Part shown: piece after piece, positions 1-8,946 of the stretch | Numbering within the stretch: position 1 is the first letter of the stretch | Layout of the letters: each line of letters starts with the position of its first letter | Origin: a bacterium | GTDB lineage: Bacteria; Patescibacteria; CPR2; UBA1875; JAJYID01 | Reading direction: 5' to 3' | Assembly: GCA_030647205.1 (NCBI GenBank) | Contig: JAUSJO010000002.1 | Coordinates: 1-64,000, forward strand | Length of the DNA: 64,000 nucleotides | Translations under genes and position numbers: made by a program | Notes under the pieces: generated by a model | What the model was told of the DNA's origin: nothing | Database searches by the model: none | The model's input: only the letters and a program-made list of their open reading frames with translations

Positions 1-897
1 ATTAGCCGTTCCTTCCCCATACCAAGTCGTTGTTCCCGTGTTTCTAAGAACTAACTGAGTATCAGCTGAAAATGGTGCGGCAAGATATTGTGGAGGATTA
101 ACGGAAGAGATGACTTGGTAAGAATAGGGGTTAAACCACATAGCATATATATTATAAAAATTTGTTTGAATATGCGGCGTATATCTATAAAGCGCTGCTG
201 TCGCCCCATTACCCAAATAAACAGACTGTCCGTCAATATTGAGGGTATTTCCTGTCCAGTATTGCCCCGCACTGGGACTATGCGCATTTGCCCAGTTCAT
301 CCAAGACTTTAGTCCGCCTCCGGCCCAGTCCATCTGCATAGCAAAACCTGCACATGATCCTGTAGGATTATGATTGGTTGACGTACCGCAAACATTTAAG
401 ATACCCCCCTCCGTGTATGCATACCCCATAGCCCACTGAACAAGCCCATAATATGGAGGGTTTGAATTTGTAACCAGGCTGGATTCCTTTTGTAATGTAG
501 CTATAAGCACTTGTGGATTTATACCATACCATTGAGAAGTCTGATAAATAACCCACGCAGCACTCCTGCCCTGAGCATTTACTTCACTTCCTATAGGCCC
601 TATCCATGGACTCTCATGATAACTAACATTATGCCAAACAACATCTCTTTCCGCCGGGACAGTATAGCTTGCCAGATAACTTCCATGTGAAACCAGAAAG
701 GCCTGAATCTGTGCCTCATTCATCGTCCCGGCGTTCGCAAAGGCAACATCCGGAATGACATAACTGTTATTTAGTGCTGCTTCCGCTTTTATCGGATGAA
801 GAGATACAATAAAAAGGCTAAGGAGTGCAGCAAAAAGCAGTAAATCTTTCTTCTTGATCTTGAAAATATTTCTTGTTAGTTTTTTGAATTTTGTCAT
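1..897 (-). CDS. Secreted protein with transglycosylase-like domain, left part cut by window
   Basis: An open frame runs without a stop from an ATG at 897 to the window edge (299 residues seen). The N-terminus is lysine-rich followed by a hydrophobic segment (about residues 18-38), a signal peptide or anchor. Residues about 55-150 include motifs such as IQAFLVSHGSYL and VLIATLQKESSLVT, which resemble lysozyme-like/transglycosylase-like exported proteins of CPR and actinobacteria. The last visible part (QLVLRNTGTTTW) looks like the start of an NBR1-like Ig fold. It probably acts outside the membrane on cell wall or as a surface protein. It is divergent from the membrane protein starting at 1039. 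The export signal is seen; the enzymatic role is inferred. Confidence 0.7.
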   Translation of the reverse strand, partial: MTKFKKLTRNIFKIKKKDLLLFAALLSLFIVSLHPIKAEAALNNSYVIPDVAFANAGTMNEAQIQAFLVSHGSYLASYTVPAERDVVWHNVSYHESPWIGPIGSEVNAQGRSAAWVIYQTSQWYGINPQVLIATLQKESSLVTNSNPPYYGLVQWAMGYAYTEGGILNVCGTSTNHNPTGSCAGFAMQMDWAGGGLKSWMNWANAHSPSAGQYWTGNTLNIDGQSVYLGNGATAALYRYTPHIQTNFYNIYAMWFNPYSYQVISSVNPPQYLAAPFSADTQLVLRNTGTTTWYGEGTAN

Positions 898-1013
898 ATG
901 CTATCCGCCTCTGCATTTTAGCACAAATACTATGGCTGTCAATCATATGCAAGACCAGAAAAACCACACGAAAAAGCCTCTTCCCAAATACTCTTCTTTT
1001 GCAAGCATCTTTA

Positions 1014-1022
1014 TGCTATACT
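1014..1022 (+). promoter_or_regulatory. Extended -10 promoter element
   Basis: TGC followed by TATACT lies 16 bases before the ATG at 1039. There is no good -35 at 17 bases, so an extended -10 promoter is the likeliest reading. Confidence 0.4.
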
Positions 1023-1038
1023 TTTTTAACAAATAGAG

Positions 1039-2994
1039 ATGATTTCGCATACTATGAATATCCTTTCAACGACAATTTTTTTGATTTATTTTTTGTTTAT
1101 AAGTATTGTCCCCGGACTCTACCTCTCTTTATTTATTACAAAAAATAATACCAACTTTAACTTGATAGATAGAGTATTATTATCATTTATAATTTCCCCG
1201 TTTATGCTATTACCCCTTTCTTTTATTGAGGATGTTGTAGGAATACCTCAAATACCCTTTATCTTAATTGTAAATATACTGATTATTACATTTACGAATA
1301 TTTACCTGATTCGCCAAAAAAGCTCTTTATTGCAAACTGGGCCTCTTAGAAAAATTAGGATAGATAAAATAAAAATTTTTATATATTTATTATTTTTAGG
1401 TTCTTTGGCCTTTAAGCTACTGCCTACTTTAGATTCTCTTGTCCCTCTCCTTCATGACCCTATATCACATAGCGAGTGGCTTAAAGCACTCCATATAACC
1501 CATCATACAACCACACAAAATAGTTACCCTCAAGGACTTGAATATTATCTCAACTATTTTGTTAGTTTTTTCCCATTTAGTTACCCAAAAGCAATTCTGG
1601 ATGCAACGTATTATTTTGTAGCATTATTCCCTGTCAGCATGTTCTACCTGGGCCTTCTCCTAACAAAAGAGGACTTTAAATATGCTTCTAAATATATTCT
1701 GCCCCTACTTTTATTTGTGTTTGCATCTGTGCTTTCTGTCCCAAATGACCTCTACTATACAGCTGGTAAAAACTCAATGATTATGTCATTTTCAATTGTA
1801 CCGCTCTCTCTCTATCTAATATATATTTTAAAGAAAAGGATAGATTATATAATTTTACCAATATTAATATCTTCAATATTTATAGTCCACTATCCTACCG
1901 GCATGGTACTAGTTGTACTCTTCTATCTTAAAGTACTAATGAACCATTTAGCTTTTCAAGAGAAAAAAATCTTAAAAGACCGTAAAATATTAATAAACAC
2001 ATTTATTGCCCTTCTTATATCGCTTTTTTTCTCTCTATTCTTCTTAATAGACATCTTAACGATTGTTCAAAATCATCCACCCTCCAATCCAATGGCCGAT
2101 CTTAATTTACAAAACTCGATTAAATCAATGGGCATCCGCTATTATCTCTACAAAGATTTCGCTAAATACCTCATAAGTACATTTGGTATTTTTATCATGG
2201 TTCTCTTTACTGCAGGACTTTCTACTCTTTTGTTTTGCAACAAAAAAGAGGAAGATGAAACTGTCAAAAAATTTATCCTATTTAACGTCTTCACTTATAT
2301 CGTTCTTTACGCCCTATTATTTTTAATACTACTGTTACCCAATAAACAGGTTTTTGGGTTGTTTTATAGCATGGAAATACGGTTCTTCTTCCTGTTTGTT
2401 TTAATATCTTTAGTCGCCTGGTTTATCAGTAATATCACTGTTACTTTCTTGGATAAGTTTAAGAAAAAAGAGCTTTATCTCCTAACTATGCTTCTTATCT
2501 TTGTTAGCTTCTTCTTCTTTGGATATAAGGGCTATGTTTTGGCTACCAAAAAACATAAAGCGCTTGAAGCTGTTACAAATAAAGACATAGAGGCATTTCA
2601 GTTTATACGTGAAAATGAAAACATTCAAAAAGATAACAAAAAAATCCTTATACAAATTGCCAAGAGCGGTGACGTGGTCATGGGAACTGATGGGGGGGCA
2701 TGGATTCCCTCATTTACTAATAAGTCTGTAGAAGTTGATTTTGCCGATTTTGTTAATCCTAAATCATATAATGTTTTTGATATTTATACTAAATTATCAA
2801 AAAATCCTAACGACCTTCAGCAGATAAAAAAAGCCTACTGTGAACTTAATATAGGCTATATTTATTTTGGTTCAAAACCAGTATTTGCAGATAACATGAG
2901 CGAAGAACCCTTTAGAAAGAGCGTCTTCTACAAAGAGGTTTTCAACAATAATGGAAGCTCAGTGTTTAAAATAAATAGTTTATCTTGTGATTGA
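1039..2994 (+). CDS. Polytopic membrane protein, GT-C glycosyltransferase-like
   Basis: 651 residues with about a dozen hydrophobic segments over residues 1-500, followed by a soluble C-terminal domain of about 150 residues. The first large loop after early membrane segments has an acidic/His-rich stretch (LLHDPISHSEWLKAL), and the end contains a typical nucleotide-free C-terminal domain motif IGYIYFG. This plan is shared by GT-C type membrane glycosyltransferases that use lipid-linked sugars, and by DUF6541-like proteins. The polysaccharide genes downstream fit a role in building cell-surface glycans. The sugar donor and acceptor cannot be told. It is a single gene, convergent with the methyltransferase gene at 3010-3633. 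Confidence 0.6.
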   Translation: MISHTMNILSTTIFLIYFLFISIVPGLYLSLFITKNNTNFNLIDRVLLSFIISPFMLLPLSFIEDVVGIPQIPFILIVNILIITFTNIYLIRQKSSLLQTGPLRKIRIDKIKIFIYLLFLGSLAFKLLPTLDSLVPLLHDPISHSEWLKALHITHHTTTQNSYPQGLEYYLNYFVSFFPFSYPKAILDATYYFVALFPVSMFYLGLLLTKEDFKYASKYILPLLLFVFASVLSVPNDLYYTAGKNSMIMSFSIVPLSLYLIYILKKRIDYIILPILISSIFIVHYPTGMVLVVLFYLKVLMNHLAFQEKKILKDRKILINTFIALLISLFFSLFFLIDILTIVQNHPPSNPMADLNLQNSIKSMGIRYYLYKDFAKYLISTFGIFIMVLFTAGLSTLLFCNKKEEDETVKKFILFNVFTYIVLYALLFLILLLPNKQVFGLFYSMEIRFFFLFVLISLVAWFISNITVTFLDKFKKKELYLLTMLLIFVSFFFFGYKGYVLATKKHKALEAVTNKDIEAFQFIRENENIQKDNKKILIQIAKSGDVVMGTDGGAWIPSFTNKSVEVDFADFVNPKSYNVFDIYTKLSKNPNDLQQIKKAYCELNIGYIYFGSKPVFADNMSEEPFRKSVFYKEVFNNNGSSVFKINSLSCD

Positions 2995-3009
2995 TAGGCG
3001 CTAAAGAGT

Positions 3010-3633
3010 TTACTTTTTTTTACAAACTATCACCAAGCACATACCCCAAAAGGGAAGTTTTTTGGCTAAAAAATCATTACTCAGTAGGGGCCACTTAATA
3101 GATCTTACAGATTCAATCTCAAAACCAGCCTCTTTCAATAATTTTTCCCAACCATACCTGGTGTGGAAAGTAACATGATATGGATTCAATTTAAGAATTT
3201 TTGTATATATAAAATCATACCAATTAGGAATAGTCACAATATATGTCCCACCCTTTTTTAGCTTACTATAAATCTCTTCTACTGTTTCGCTAGGATCTTC
3301 TATATGTTCCAAAACATCTAATGTAGTACAAACATCAAAATTATTTTCTTCTACTTTATCTAGGCTTTCAAATATTGAAGTATTTTTGAACTTCTTTATT
3401 TTCTCTTTCAAACCAGAATATGCATTTTTATTTACTTCTACCCCGACAACTTTATCCATCTTTCCTGCTAGTCTAGAGATAAGCTCACCACTTCCGCTCC
3501 CTACGTCAAGAAGTTTTGATCCTTTAATAAGATCTTGGATTATGGCCATTTTTTTAGCCATCAAACTTTTTGGGTTTTTATAAGAACTATCCAGTTCTTT
3601 ATACCAGTCTTCCTTTTCTACCACTCTAGTCAT
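3010..3633 (-). CDS. Class I SAM-dependent methyltransferase
   Basis: 207 residues with the SAM-binding motif I LLDVGSGSGELI near residue 40 and the post-motif DVLEHIEDP near residue 108, typical of UbiE/UbiG-like Methyltransf_11 enzymes. It probably methylates a small molecule or a sugar/lipid intermediate. It is the last gene of a leftward operon (5546 to 3010) and overlaps the upstream flippase-like gene by 4 bases. Its neighbours are glycosyltransferase halves and a UPF0104 protein, so a polysaccharide or glycolipid substrate is inferred. The start is set by the overlap. Confidence 0.8.
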   Translation of the reverse strand: MTRVVEKEDWYKELDSSYKNPKSLMAKKMAIIQDLIKGSKLLDVGSGSGELISRLAGKMDKVVGVEVNKNAYSGLKEKIKKFKNTSIFESLDKVEENNFDVCTTLDVLEHIEDPSETVEEIYSKLKKGGTYIVTIPNWYDFIYTKILKLNPYHVTFHTRYGWEKLLKEAGFEIESVRSIKWPLLSNDFLAKKLPFWGMCLVIVCKKK

Positions 3634-4583
3634 TTTTTTAATCTCCCAATAACATTAAACAATAAAACATATAATAAAGATAACAAAACTATATAAACTC
3701 TGGCTACAACAAGGAAAGAGCCTATCTGTGCTTGTGTGCCAACCCCCATCCTTGTTCCAAGTGCGATATATCCAGCATCACCTATACCGATACCACTAGG
3801 GGTCGGCGAAACAAAGTTAATAAGCATAAGAAAGGAAAAAGCAACTGCGGACTCTATAAGACCAATATTAATACCTACTGCTAGAAAAATATATTTAAAC
3901 ATCATAACGTCTATGATGGTGGCCACTATTGTAATAAGGAATAAAATGATAGAAAGTCTAACACCTAAAACTTTTTTTATACTCAAATAAACGTCATCTA
4001 AGAAAACAATAAACTTTTTCCTTAATCTCATCGGTTTATTTTTTCCTCTGGAAAATGAGATTACTGATTTGAAAAACAAGTAGAAGTTTTCTACTGTGAA
4101 AATAAGGTAGAAAACTACAAGGACTAGAATCATCAAACCTATGACAAGCCATGCATCCCTACCAAATAAGTCAGAAAATAGAAAGGCCAAGGCCATCATT
4201 ATAACAATAAGTGTAGTTAAACTCTCATAAAATCTATCAGCAATTGTTAAAGAGAAAAATTTGTTTTTGTTTTCCCTTTCAAAAAAAGATGGGACAACTT
4301 CACCTGACCTAAAAGGAGTTACTATACCCATAAGCCTTGTATAAAAATAGAATTTTGATAATTCTAGTTTTTTTACCTTAAGTGAAACTGCACCACACAT
4401 TATTTGCCATTTTCCAATTCGTATCAACTGACTCAAAGAAAAAAACAAAAAGACTATGAACAGATCCTTAATACTGACTTTACTAAGGATATCCAATACT
4501 TCATTTATACCCACCGTGTAAATAACATATGCAAAAATGCCTATACCAAGAAAGGTTAAAATGATATTATTTCTGGTTTTCAT
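3630..4583 (-). CDS. UPF0104 / lysylphosphatidylglycerol synthase-type membrane protein
   Basis: 317 residues with about eight membrane segments and the conserved C-terminal motif region NFVSPTPSGIGIGDAGYIAL of the LPG_synthase_TM (UPF0104, AglD-like) family. Members are thought to flip or handle lipid-linked substrates; several sit in glycosylation clusters. Here it lies between an Alg13-like gene (16-base overlap at its start) and a methyltransferase (4-base overlap at its end). Translocation of a glycolipid made by the neighbours is an inference. Confidence 0.75.
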   Translation of the reverse strand: MKTRNNIILTFLGIGIFAYVIYTVGINEVLDILSKVSIKDLFIVFLFFSLSQLIRIGKWQIMCGAVSLKVKKLELSKFYFYTRLMGIVTPFRSGEVVPSFFERENKNKFFSLTIADRFYESLTTLIVIMMALAFLFSDLFGRDAWLVIGLMILVLVVFYLIFTVENFYLFFKSVISFSRGKNKPMRLRKKFIVFLDDVYLSIKKVLGVRLSIILFLITIVATIIDVMMFKYIFLAVGINIGLIESAVAFSFLMLINFVSPTPSGIGIGDAGYIALGTRMGVGTQAQIGSFLVVARVYIVLLSLLYVLLFNVIGRLKK

Positions 4584-5070
4584 TGTCTATAAAACTTTTT
4601 ATATCTTTTACTAATTTCAGAGATTTAATGTCAGGTGGTTCGGGATAATCCACCTTTTCACTTAAAAACCTATTTATCTCATTTTCTAAACCATCTACCT
4701 CATATATAACTTTGATGTTCTCATATTTACCTTTAACTTCTTCTGCAATTTCTGATTGATGATCGTTAAAATGTTCTCCATACTTATACTGTTTAGGAAC
4801 TAGAAGCATCTTTTTTTTCTTCTGTATCGTATCAATCATGGTACCTATACCAGAATGAGAAATAATCAAGTCAGCCTCACCAAACTTTTTATTATATTCT
4901 TCTCTATCTAGAAACTTATGACTTTGTTTTATATTCTTCGGGATATAGTCACTGTAACCATATTGAATAACAAATTCAGCATCAATTTTACTGGCTATAT
5001 TATCTATCTTTTCTATTAACCGATGAAAAGAATGATAGTCATTCCCGACTGTTACAAAAATCTTTTTCAT
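4567..5070 (-). CDS. Alg13-like glycosyltransferase subunit (GT28 C-terminal domain)
   Basis: 167 residues forming a single GT28 C-terminal (Alg13/PssE/EpsF-like) domain. The segment DLIISHSGIGTMIDTIQ near residue 68 matches the nucleotide-sugar-binding part of this family, and the N-terminal IFVTVGNDYHSF is the usual first strand. Such proteins work only with a membrane-anchoring Alg14-like partner, which is the gene just upstream (4-base overlap). Together they would transfer a sugar from a UDP donor onto a lipid-linked acceptor on the cytoplasmic side. The sugar is unknown. Confidence 0.8.
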   Translation of the reverse strand: MKKIFVTVGNDYHSFHRLIEKIDNIASKIDAEFVIQYGYSDYIPKNIKQSHKFLDREEYNKKFGEADLIISHSGIGTMIDTIQKKKKMLLVPKQYKYGEHFNDHQSEIAEEVKGKYENIKVIYEVDGLENEINRFLSEKVDYPEPPDIKSLKLVKDIKSFIDNENQK

Positions 5071-5546
5071 ACATCTCCAAGTATCAAATTACCGCCATAT
5101 TTAGCTTTTTTACCATACTTTTTGAGTAGGGGTTCCCATTGTACAAAAAAAATGTCTGCAAATGGATATACTATGCGCCCAGAATAAGAAGGTTTCTTAA
5201 CTTGGGCAGAACATTCAATATATATCGTTTTTGCCCTCAAAAATATTTTACCAAAAACTATCGCAACAATCCCAAGTTCAGCACCTGTTGATATAATAAT
5301 TTTTGGTCTTTCCTTTATAATAGAATATAAAATCTTTGGAATATCAAATGGTAGATTTCTTAACTTACCAGTACCTTTCACAAAATAAGCATTTTTAAGA
5401 AAGTTGTCTGCCGTACCCTTGTCAGTAATATATACAACCTTGTCCTCTATACCCAATGACTTGGTGAGTATTAGCATCTCCGTAAGGTGTCCTCCAGCTT
5501 GACAGGCACACATAATTTTTTTTTGTGCTTTTTTCTTCTTTTCCAT
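5067..5546 (-). CDS. Alg14-like glycosyltransferase subunit
   Basis: 159 residues. The N-terminus CACQAGGHLTEMLIL and STGAELGIVAIVFGKIF match Alg14/PssD/EpsE proteins, which anchor the Alg13-like catalytic half to the membrane and help bind the acceptor lipid. It is the first gene of a four-gene leftward operon with 4-base overlaps. A Shine-Dalgarno-like AGGAAAGG precedes the ATG. Split Alg13/Alg14 pairs are common in bacterial exopolysaccharide clusters. Confidence 0.8.
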   Translation of the reverse strand: MEKKKKAQKKIMCACQAGGHLTEMLILTKSLGIEDKVVYITDKGTADNFLKNAYFVKGTGKLRNLPFDIPKILYSIIKERPKIIISTGAELGIVAIVFGKIFLRAKTIYIECSAQVKKPSYSGRIVYPFADIFFVQWEPLLKKYGKKAKYGGNLILGDV

Positions 5547-5620
5547 TGACCTTTCCTAACTAAAATCCTTCCTATTATATCCAATTTGGGCTGTTTTTAA
5601 TAGTGTTTTGCCTGTACTTT

Positions 5621-5629
5621 TGGTATAAT
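5621..5629 (+). promoter_or_regulatory. Extended -10 promoter
   Basis: TGG followed by a perfect TATAAT at 5624-5629 precedes the acetyltransferase gene. A start of transcription near 5636 would favour the ATG at 5652 over the upstream TTG at 5634. Confidence 0.5.
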
Positions 5630-5651
5630 ATCTTTGTTTTTAAAAAAGAAA

Positions 5652-6124
5652 ATGAAAAAAATAAAGCATTTTATTCACATGACAATAAGAAGGTTTTTCC
5701 TAAGCAGACCGTACTCTGCTATTTTTGGTCCTTTCTTTGTACTTAAACCTCGTCTTTTTGGAAATTCTAAGAGACTTACAGTCTCAAACCGAGCAACGGT
5801 AAATAATGCCTTTTTCAATACTCTTGGCGGAAAAATAGAAATAGAGGATGATGTTTTTTTTGGTCAAAATGTTAGCATTCTGACTGGGAGTCATGATTTT
5901 ACTAAGTTTGGCGAGGATAGATTTAAAGCAGAAGTTACAGAAGGTAATGATATCTTAATAAAAAAGGCGCCTGGGTAGCAAGCAATAGCACCATCATAGG
6001 CCCTTGTACTATAGGCGAAAATTCTGTTGTGGGAGCATGTTCTTTGGTTAATAAAGACGTACAACCTTTCACAATAGTCGGGGGTGTGCCAGCGAAAGTT
6101 ATTAAGACGATTGATCATCCTTAA
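5652..6124 (+). pseudogene. Hexapeptide-repeat acetyltransferase with a -1 frameshift
   Basis: The frame from 5652 (MKKIKHF) encodes the first two-thirds of a left-handed beta-helix O-acetyltransferase (GKIEIEDDVFFGQNVSILTG), then stops at 5978. The rest (GAWVASNSTIIGPCTIGENS to VGGVPAKVIK) continues in the -1 frame from 5966 to a TAA at 6122-6124. The switch falls exactly at A AAA AAG (5960-5966), the classic -1 slippery heptamer, so this may be programmed frameshifting, a real one-base loss in an A run, or an assembly error. If made, the full protein would acetylate a sugar of the surface polysaccharide. It is divergent from the Alg14-like operon. Confidence 0.75.
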
Positions 6125-6140
6125 GACTCTCTGTAATGTG

Positions 6141-7145
6141 CTAAAGACCTGTCTTTACTACACCTCTTACTATTTTAATGAATCCGAACTCTTTAATCCC
6201 CTTCATCATACCCCAAAACCACGCGTAGTTGCGCATTAAGATAACGGGAATACTGACAAGAGCAACTCTAATGTCTTTTTTTATTAGGTATATAAAGAAA
6301 GGCAATAAAATCATGATAAGAAAAGCTCCAATCAAAAGTGGAACCATAAAACTATAGCTAAAGAATGGATAAATTAATACTAGTGAAGGCAAAAGAAGTC
6401 CTGCAAACCAAACCTGATATTTGACTAGTCTGCCAGTATAAGCATCCTGACCAGCATTTTCCGGGTTATCATTGTAAAGCTTTATCCTATCAAACCCACG
6501 TCTGACTTGGTTTTTCATATACCACCAGAAGTCTTCGGGGTGATAATGACCGACAATAGCTTCTGGAACATACATAATCTTGTGTTTTCTGGATATTTTA
6601 TAAGTCATATCAAAGTCTTCGCCACTTGGCTTAGGATATGATTCGTCAAGTCCACCAACTTCTTCGAGAACGTTCTTTCTAATCGCCAGGTTATAAGTGC
6701 CATGCGCATCTATCTCGCCTTTTATATCCTTGTACTTATACTCAATCTCGAGACCTATAAACCGGGCTAATATGCTTTGTTTGTTCATAGTTTTATAAGT
6801 CCCAGCTGTGCCGCCAACTTTTTTATCCTTGAAAGGTTTTAGGAGTTCCTCTACCCATATCTTTTCCGGAACACAGTCGCCATCCGTAAATACACAAATA
6901 TCGGTATCCGCGCTCTTCCATCCTTTGTTTCTGGCCTTTGCGGGACCCGCGTTTTCCTGATAAATATATTTGATTATCTTTTCTTCAGCCGCATATTTTT
7001 TTACTATCTCTGCAGTTTTATCCTTGCTCCCATCATCAACTATTACCATTTCGTCGGGAACGTAAGTTTGATTAAGAACGGATTCTATAAGAGCTCCTAT
7101 GGTCTTTTCCTCATTGTAGACCCCCGTAACTACAGCAACCTTCAT
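6141..7145 (-). CDS. Family 2 glycosyltransferase with C-terminal membrane segments
   Basis: 334 residues. The N-terminal GT-A domain begins VAVVTGVYNEEKTI, with the donor-binding DD motif in IVDDGSKD and the DGD motif in FTDGDCVP. Two or three hydrophobic segments lie after residue 240. The start was placed at 7145 because that ATG forms an ATGA overlap with the stop of the upstream radical SAM gene; a longer frame to 7253 lies inside that gene. It is the last gene of a leftward four-gene operon (9657 to 6141). It probably adds a sugar to a lipid-linked glycan at the membrane. Confidence 0.82.
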   Translation of the reverse strand: MKVAVVTGVYNEEKTIGALIESVLNQTYVPDEMVIVDDGSKDKTAEIVKKYAAEEKIIKYIYQENAGPAKARNKGWKSADTDICVFTDGDCVPEKIWVEELLKPFKDKKVGGTAGTYKTMNKQSILARFIGLEIEYKYKDIKGEIDAHGTYNLAIRKNVLEEVGGLDESYPKPSGEDFDMTYKISRKHKIMYVPEAIVGHYHPEDFWWYMKNQVRRGFDRIKLYNDNPENAGQDAYTGRLVKYQVWFAGLLLPSLVLIYPFFSYSFMVPLLIGAFLIMILLPFFIYLIKKDIRVALVSIPVILMRNYAWFWGMMKGIKEFGFIKIVRGVVKTGL

Positions 7146-8581
7146 GCCTTCGCTTCTCTTTTGTTCTTTTTGAAATAATCCAAGAACATTTTCAGGCCGT
7201 AGAATTTCCTTACAATATCTCCTATATTTCTGATATTTGTTGCCATTTTCCACATCTGTTTTGGACGAAGATAGAATTCTCTGAGAGCTTTATCTATATA
7301 AAAGTCAATTTCCGCCTTTGACATCTGAGGATATGAAAGTAATGTAACTTGTTCGTGATTTTCATCCACCCAATCTTTCCAATCTTTAGCCGTAATATAG
7401 TCGTTTTTCTTTGCCCAATCATAAAGTGCAGTTCCAGGGTAAACAGCAATGCCCGAAACTTGTATAGTATCAAGCGGTAGGCTCTTTGCAAAATCTATAG
7501 TTGCTTGAGCTGACTCCTTAGTTTCCCCAGGAGCACCTATCATAAAGCAGCCATGGAGAATGAACCCAAGTCTATTTGCTTCTTCAGAAAACTTTCTGCC
7601 CATTTCTGGTGTTGTCTGCTTTTTAACCGCATTAAGCTGTTTCTGGGTCCCAAACTCATAACCAATCATTAACATACGACAGCCGGCCTCTTTCATGAGT
7701 GGTAAAAGTTCAAGTTTTATATCCACTCTTACGTTACAACTCCAGCTAATCTTTTTATTTAATCCTCTTTTTATGATTTCATTACAAACGTCTTTCGTAT
7801 GTTTAGGAATAGCGGTAAAAGTATCTGTCTCAAACATTATCTCTTTCAAATCAGGATAGAGCTTTAGATCGTATTCCATCTCATCAACAACTTTTTTAGC
7901 ATCTCTCATTCTTAATGCTCTACCATTTATAACCTGCGTCTCACGACAAAATGTACAAAGACCAAAGCAGCCTCTACCAGTATAAAGAGTGAGAAATGGA
8001 AAAAGCTTGCCAGCATCATGATACCAGTGTGGATCAATATGTTTCCATGATGGGAATGGCAGTTCATTTACATCCAAAAGTGGTCTAGGTTGATTGTGAA
8101 CAATCTTGCCTTTACTTTGATAGACTATCCCTAAAACATCTTTGAGTGGTGTTCCATTTGCTATATCCCGCAAAGTATATTCTATTTCCCCTCTCGCAAC
8201 TGCATCTACGGCTCCTTTTGCTTTCTTTAGAGTGTCGTCCGGAACAGCACTAGCATGAGCTCCTACCATCACAGTCTTACAACCAGTCATTTTCTTTGCA
8301 TTCTTGGCATATTCTATATCGTTATAAATACTTGGAGTGGTGGTATGAATGATTGCTAAATCAGGTTTGAACTTTTTAATCTCCTTTAAAACCTGTTCTT
8401 CAGTCATGTTGCAAGCTGCACCTTCAATAAACTTACACTTATGACCCGCTTCTTCTAAAACCGCTATATGTATCAAGGCCTGTTCAGGATGCCTTTGTAC
8501 TCTCCCTCTTGATTTGGCAGCCCATCTTGCTGACCTTACAAAGTTTTCACCATACGGCGGATTCACATACACTACTCTCAT
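7142..8581 (-). CDS. B12-binding domain radical SAM protein
   Basis: 479 residues. An N-terminal cobalamin-binding Rossmann-like domain (about residues 1-150) is followed by a radical SAM domain with the cluster motif CFGLCTFC (CxxxCxxC) near residue 205. This is the BchE/P-methylase-like class, used for methylations or ring chemistry on unreactive carbons. It overlaps the DUF2304 gene upstream by 4 bases and the glycosyltransferase downstream by an ATGA. Co-occurrence with glycosyltransferases suggests modification of a lipid carrier or sugar; this is inference. The C-terminal domain matches the usual length of the family. Confidence 0.8.
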   Translation of the reverse strand: MRVVYVNPPYGENFVRSARWAAKSRGRVQRHPEQALIHIAVLEEAGHKCKFIEGAACNMTEEQVLKEIKKFKPDLAIIHTTTPSIYNDIEYAKNAKKMTGCKTVMVGAHASAVPDDTLKKAKGAVDAVARGEIEYTLRDIANGTPLKDVLGIVYQSKGKIVHNQPRPLLDVNELPFPSWKHIDPHWYHDAGKLFPFLTLYTGRGCFGLCTFCRETQVINGRALRMRDAKKVVDEMEYDLKLYPDLKEIMFETDTFTAIPKHTKDVCNEIIKRGLNKKISWSCNVRVDIKLELLPLMKEAGCRMLMIGYEFGTQKQLNAVKKQTTPEMGRKFSEEANRLGFILHGCFMIGAPGETKESAQATIDFAKSLPLDTIQVSGIAVYPGTALYDWAKKNDYITAKDWKDWVDENHEQVTLLSYPQMSKAEIDFYIDKALREFYLRPKQMWKMATNIRNIGDIVRKFYGLKMFLDYFKKNKREAKA

Positions 8582-8943
8582 TTTTTTATCTCCTTCATTT
8601 TAATTTCTTTTAAAGCCTCTTCTCTTACTATCTCCGACATATTTCTCTCAATTTTTTCAACCACATTTAATATCTTAAACAAAATCAGGAAAATTACCAC
8701 AAAAACAGCAAATATCAGAGTGTTTAGATTATTACCAAAACCAAGGGTTTTTGACAAAGTCTGGGCCAACCCAGGAAAGAGTGTAAATGCTAGCACTCCT
8801 ACCCAAATAAAGAATGTTAAAAAAAACTTTATAAAAGTCTGACTTTTTTCTTTATTCAAAAACTTTACCGTACCTGAATATATCATTGCTACAGCAACAA
8901 GTGAAATAATTATTTGAAATATGCTTATTTTTGTTATTTCCAT
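8578..8943 (-). CDS. DUF2304 small membrane protein
   Basis: 121 residues with three hydrophobic segments (about 8-25, 37-57, 70-92) and a charged C-terminal tail, the layout of DUF2304 proteins. These are commonly found beside DPM1-like glycosyltransferases, as here (upstream gene 3 bases away), and are thought to help them at the membrane. The function is unproven. It overlaps the radical SAM gene downstream by 4 bases. Confidence 0.75.
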   Translation of the reverse strand: MEITKISIFQIIISLVAVAMIYSGTVKFLNKEKSQTFIKFFLTFFIWVGVLAFTLFPGLAQTLSKTLGFGNNLNTLIFAVFVVIFLILFKILNVVEKIERNMSEIVREEALKEIKMKEIKK

Positions 8944-8946
8944 GGT

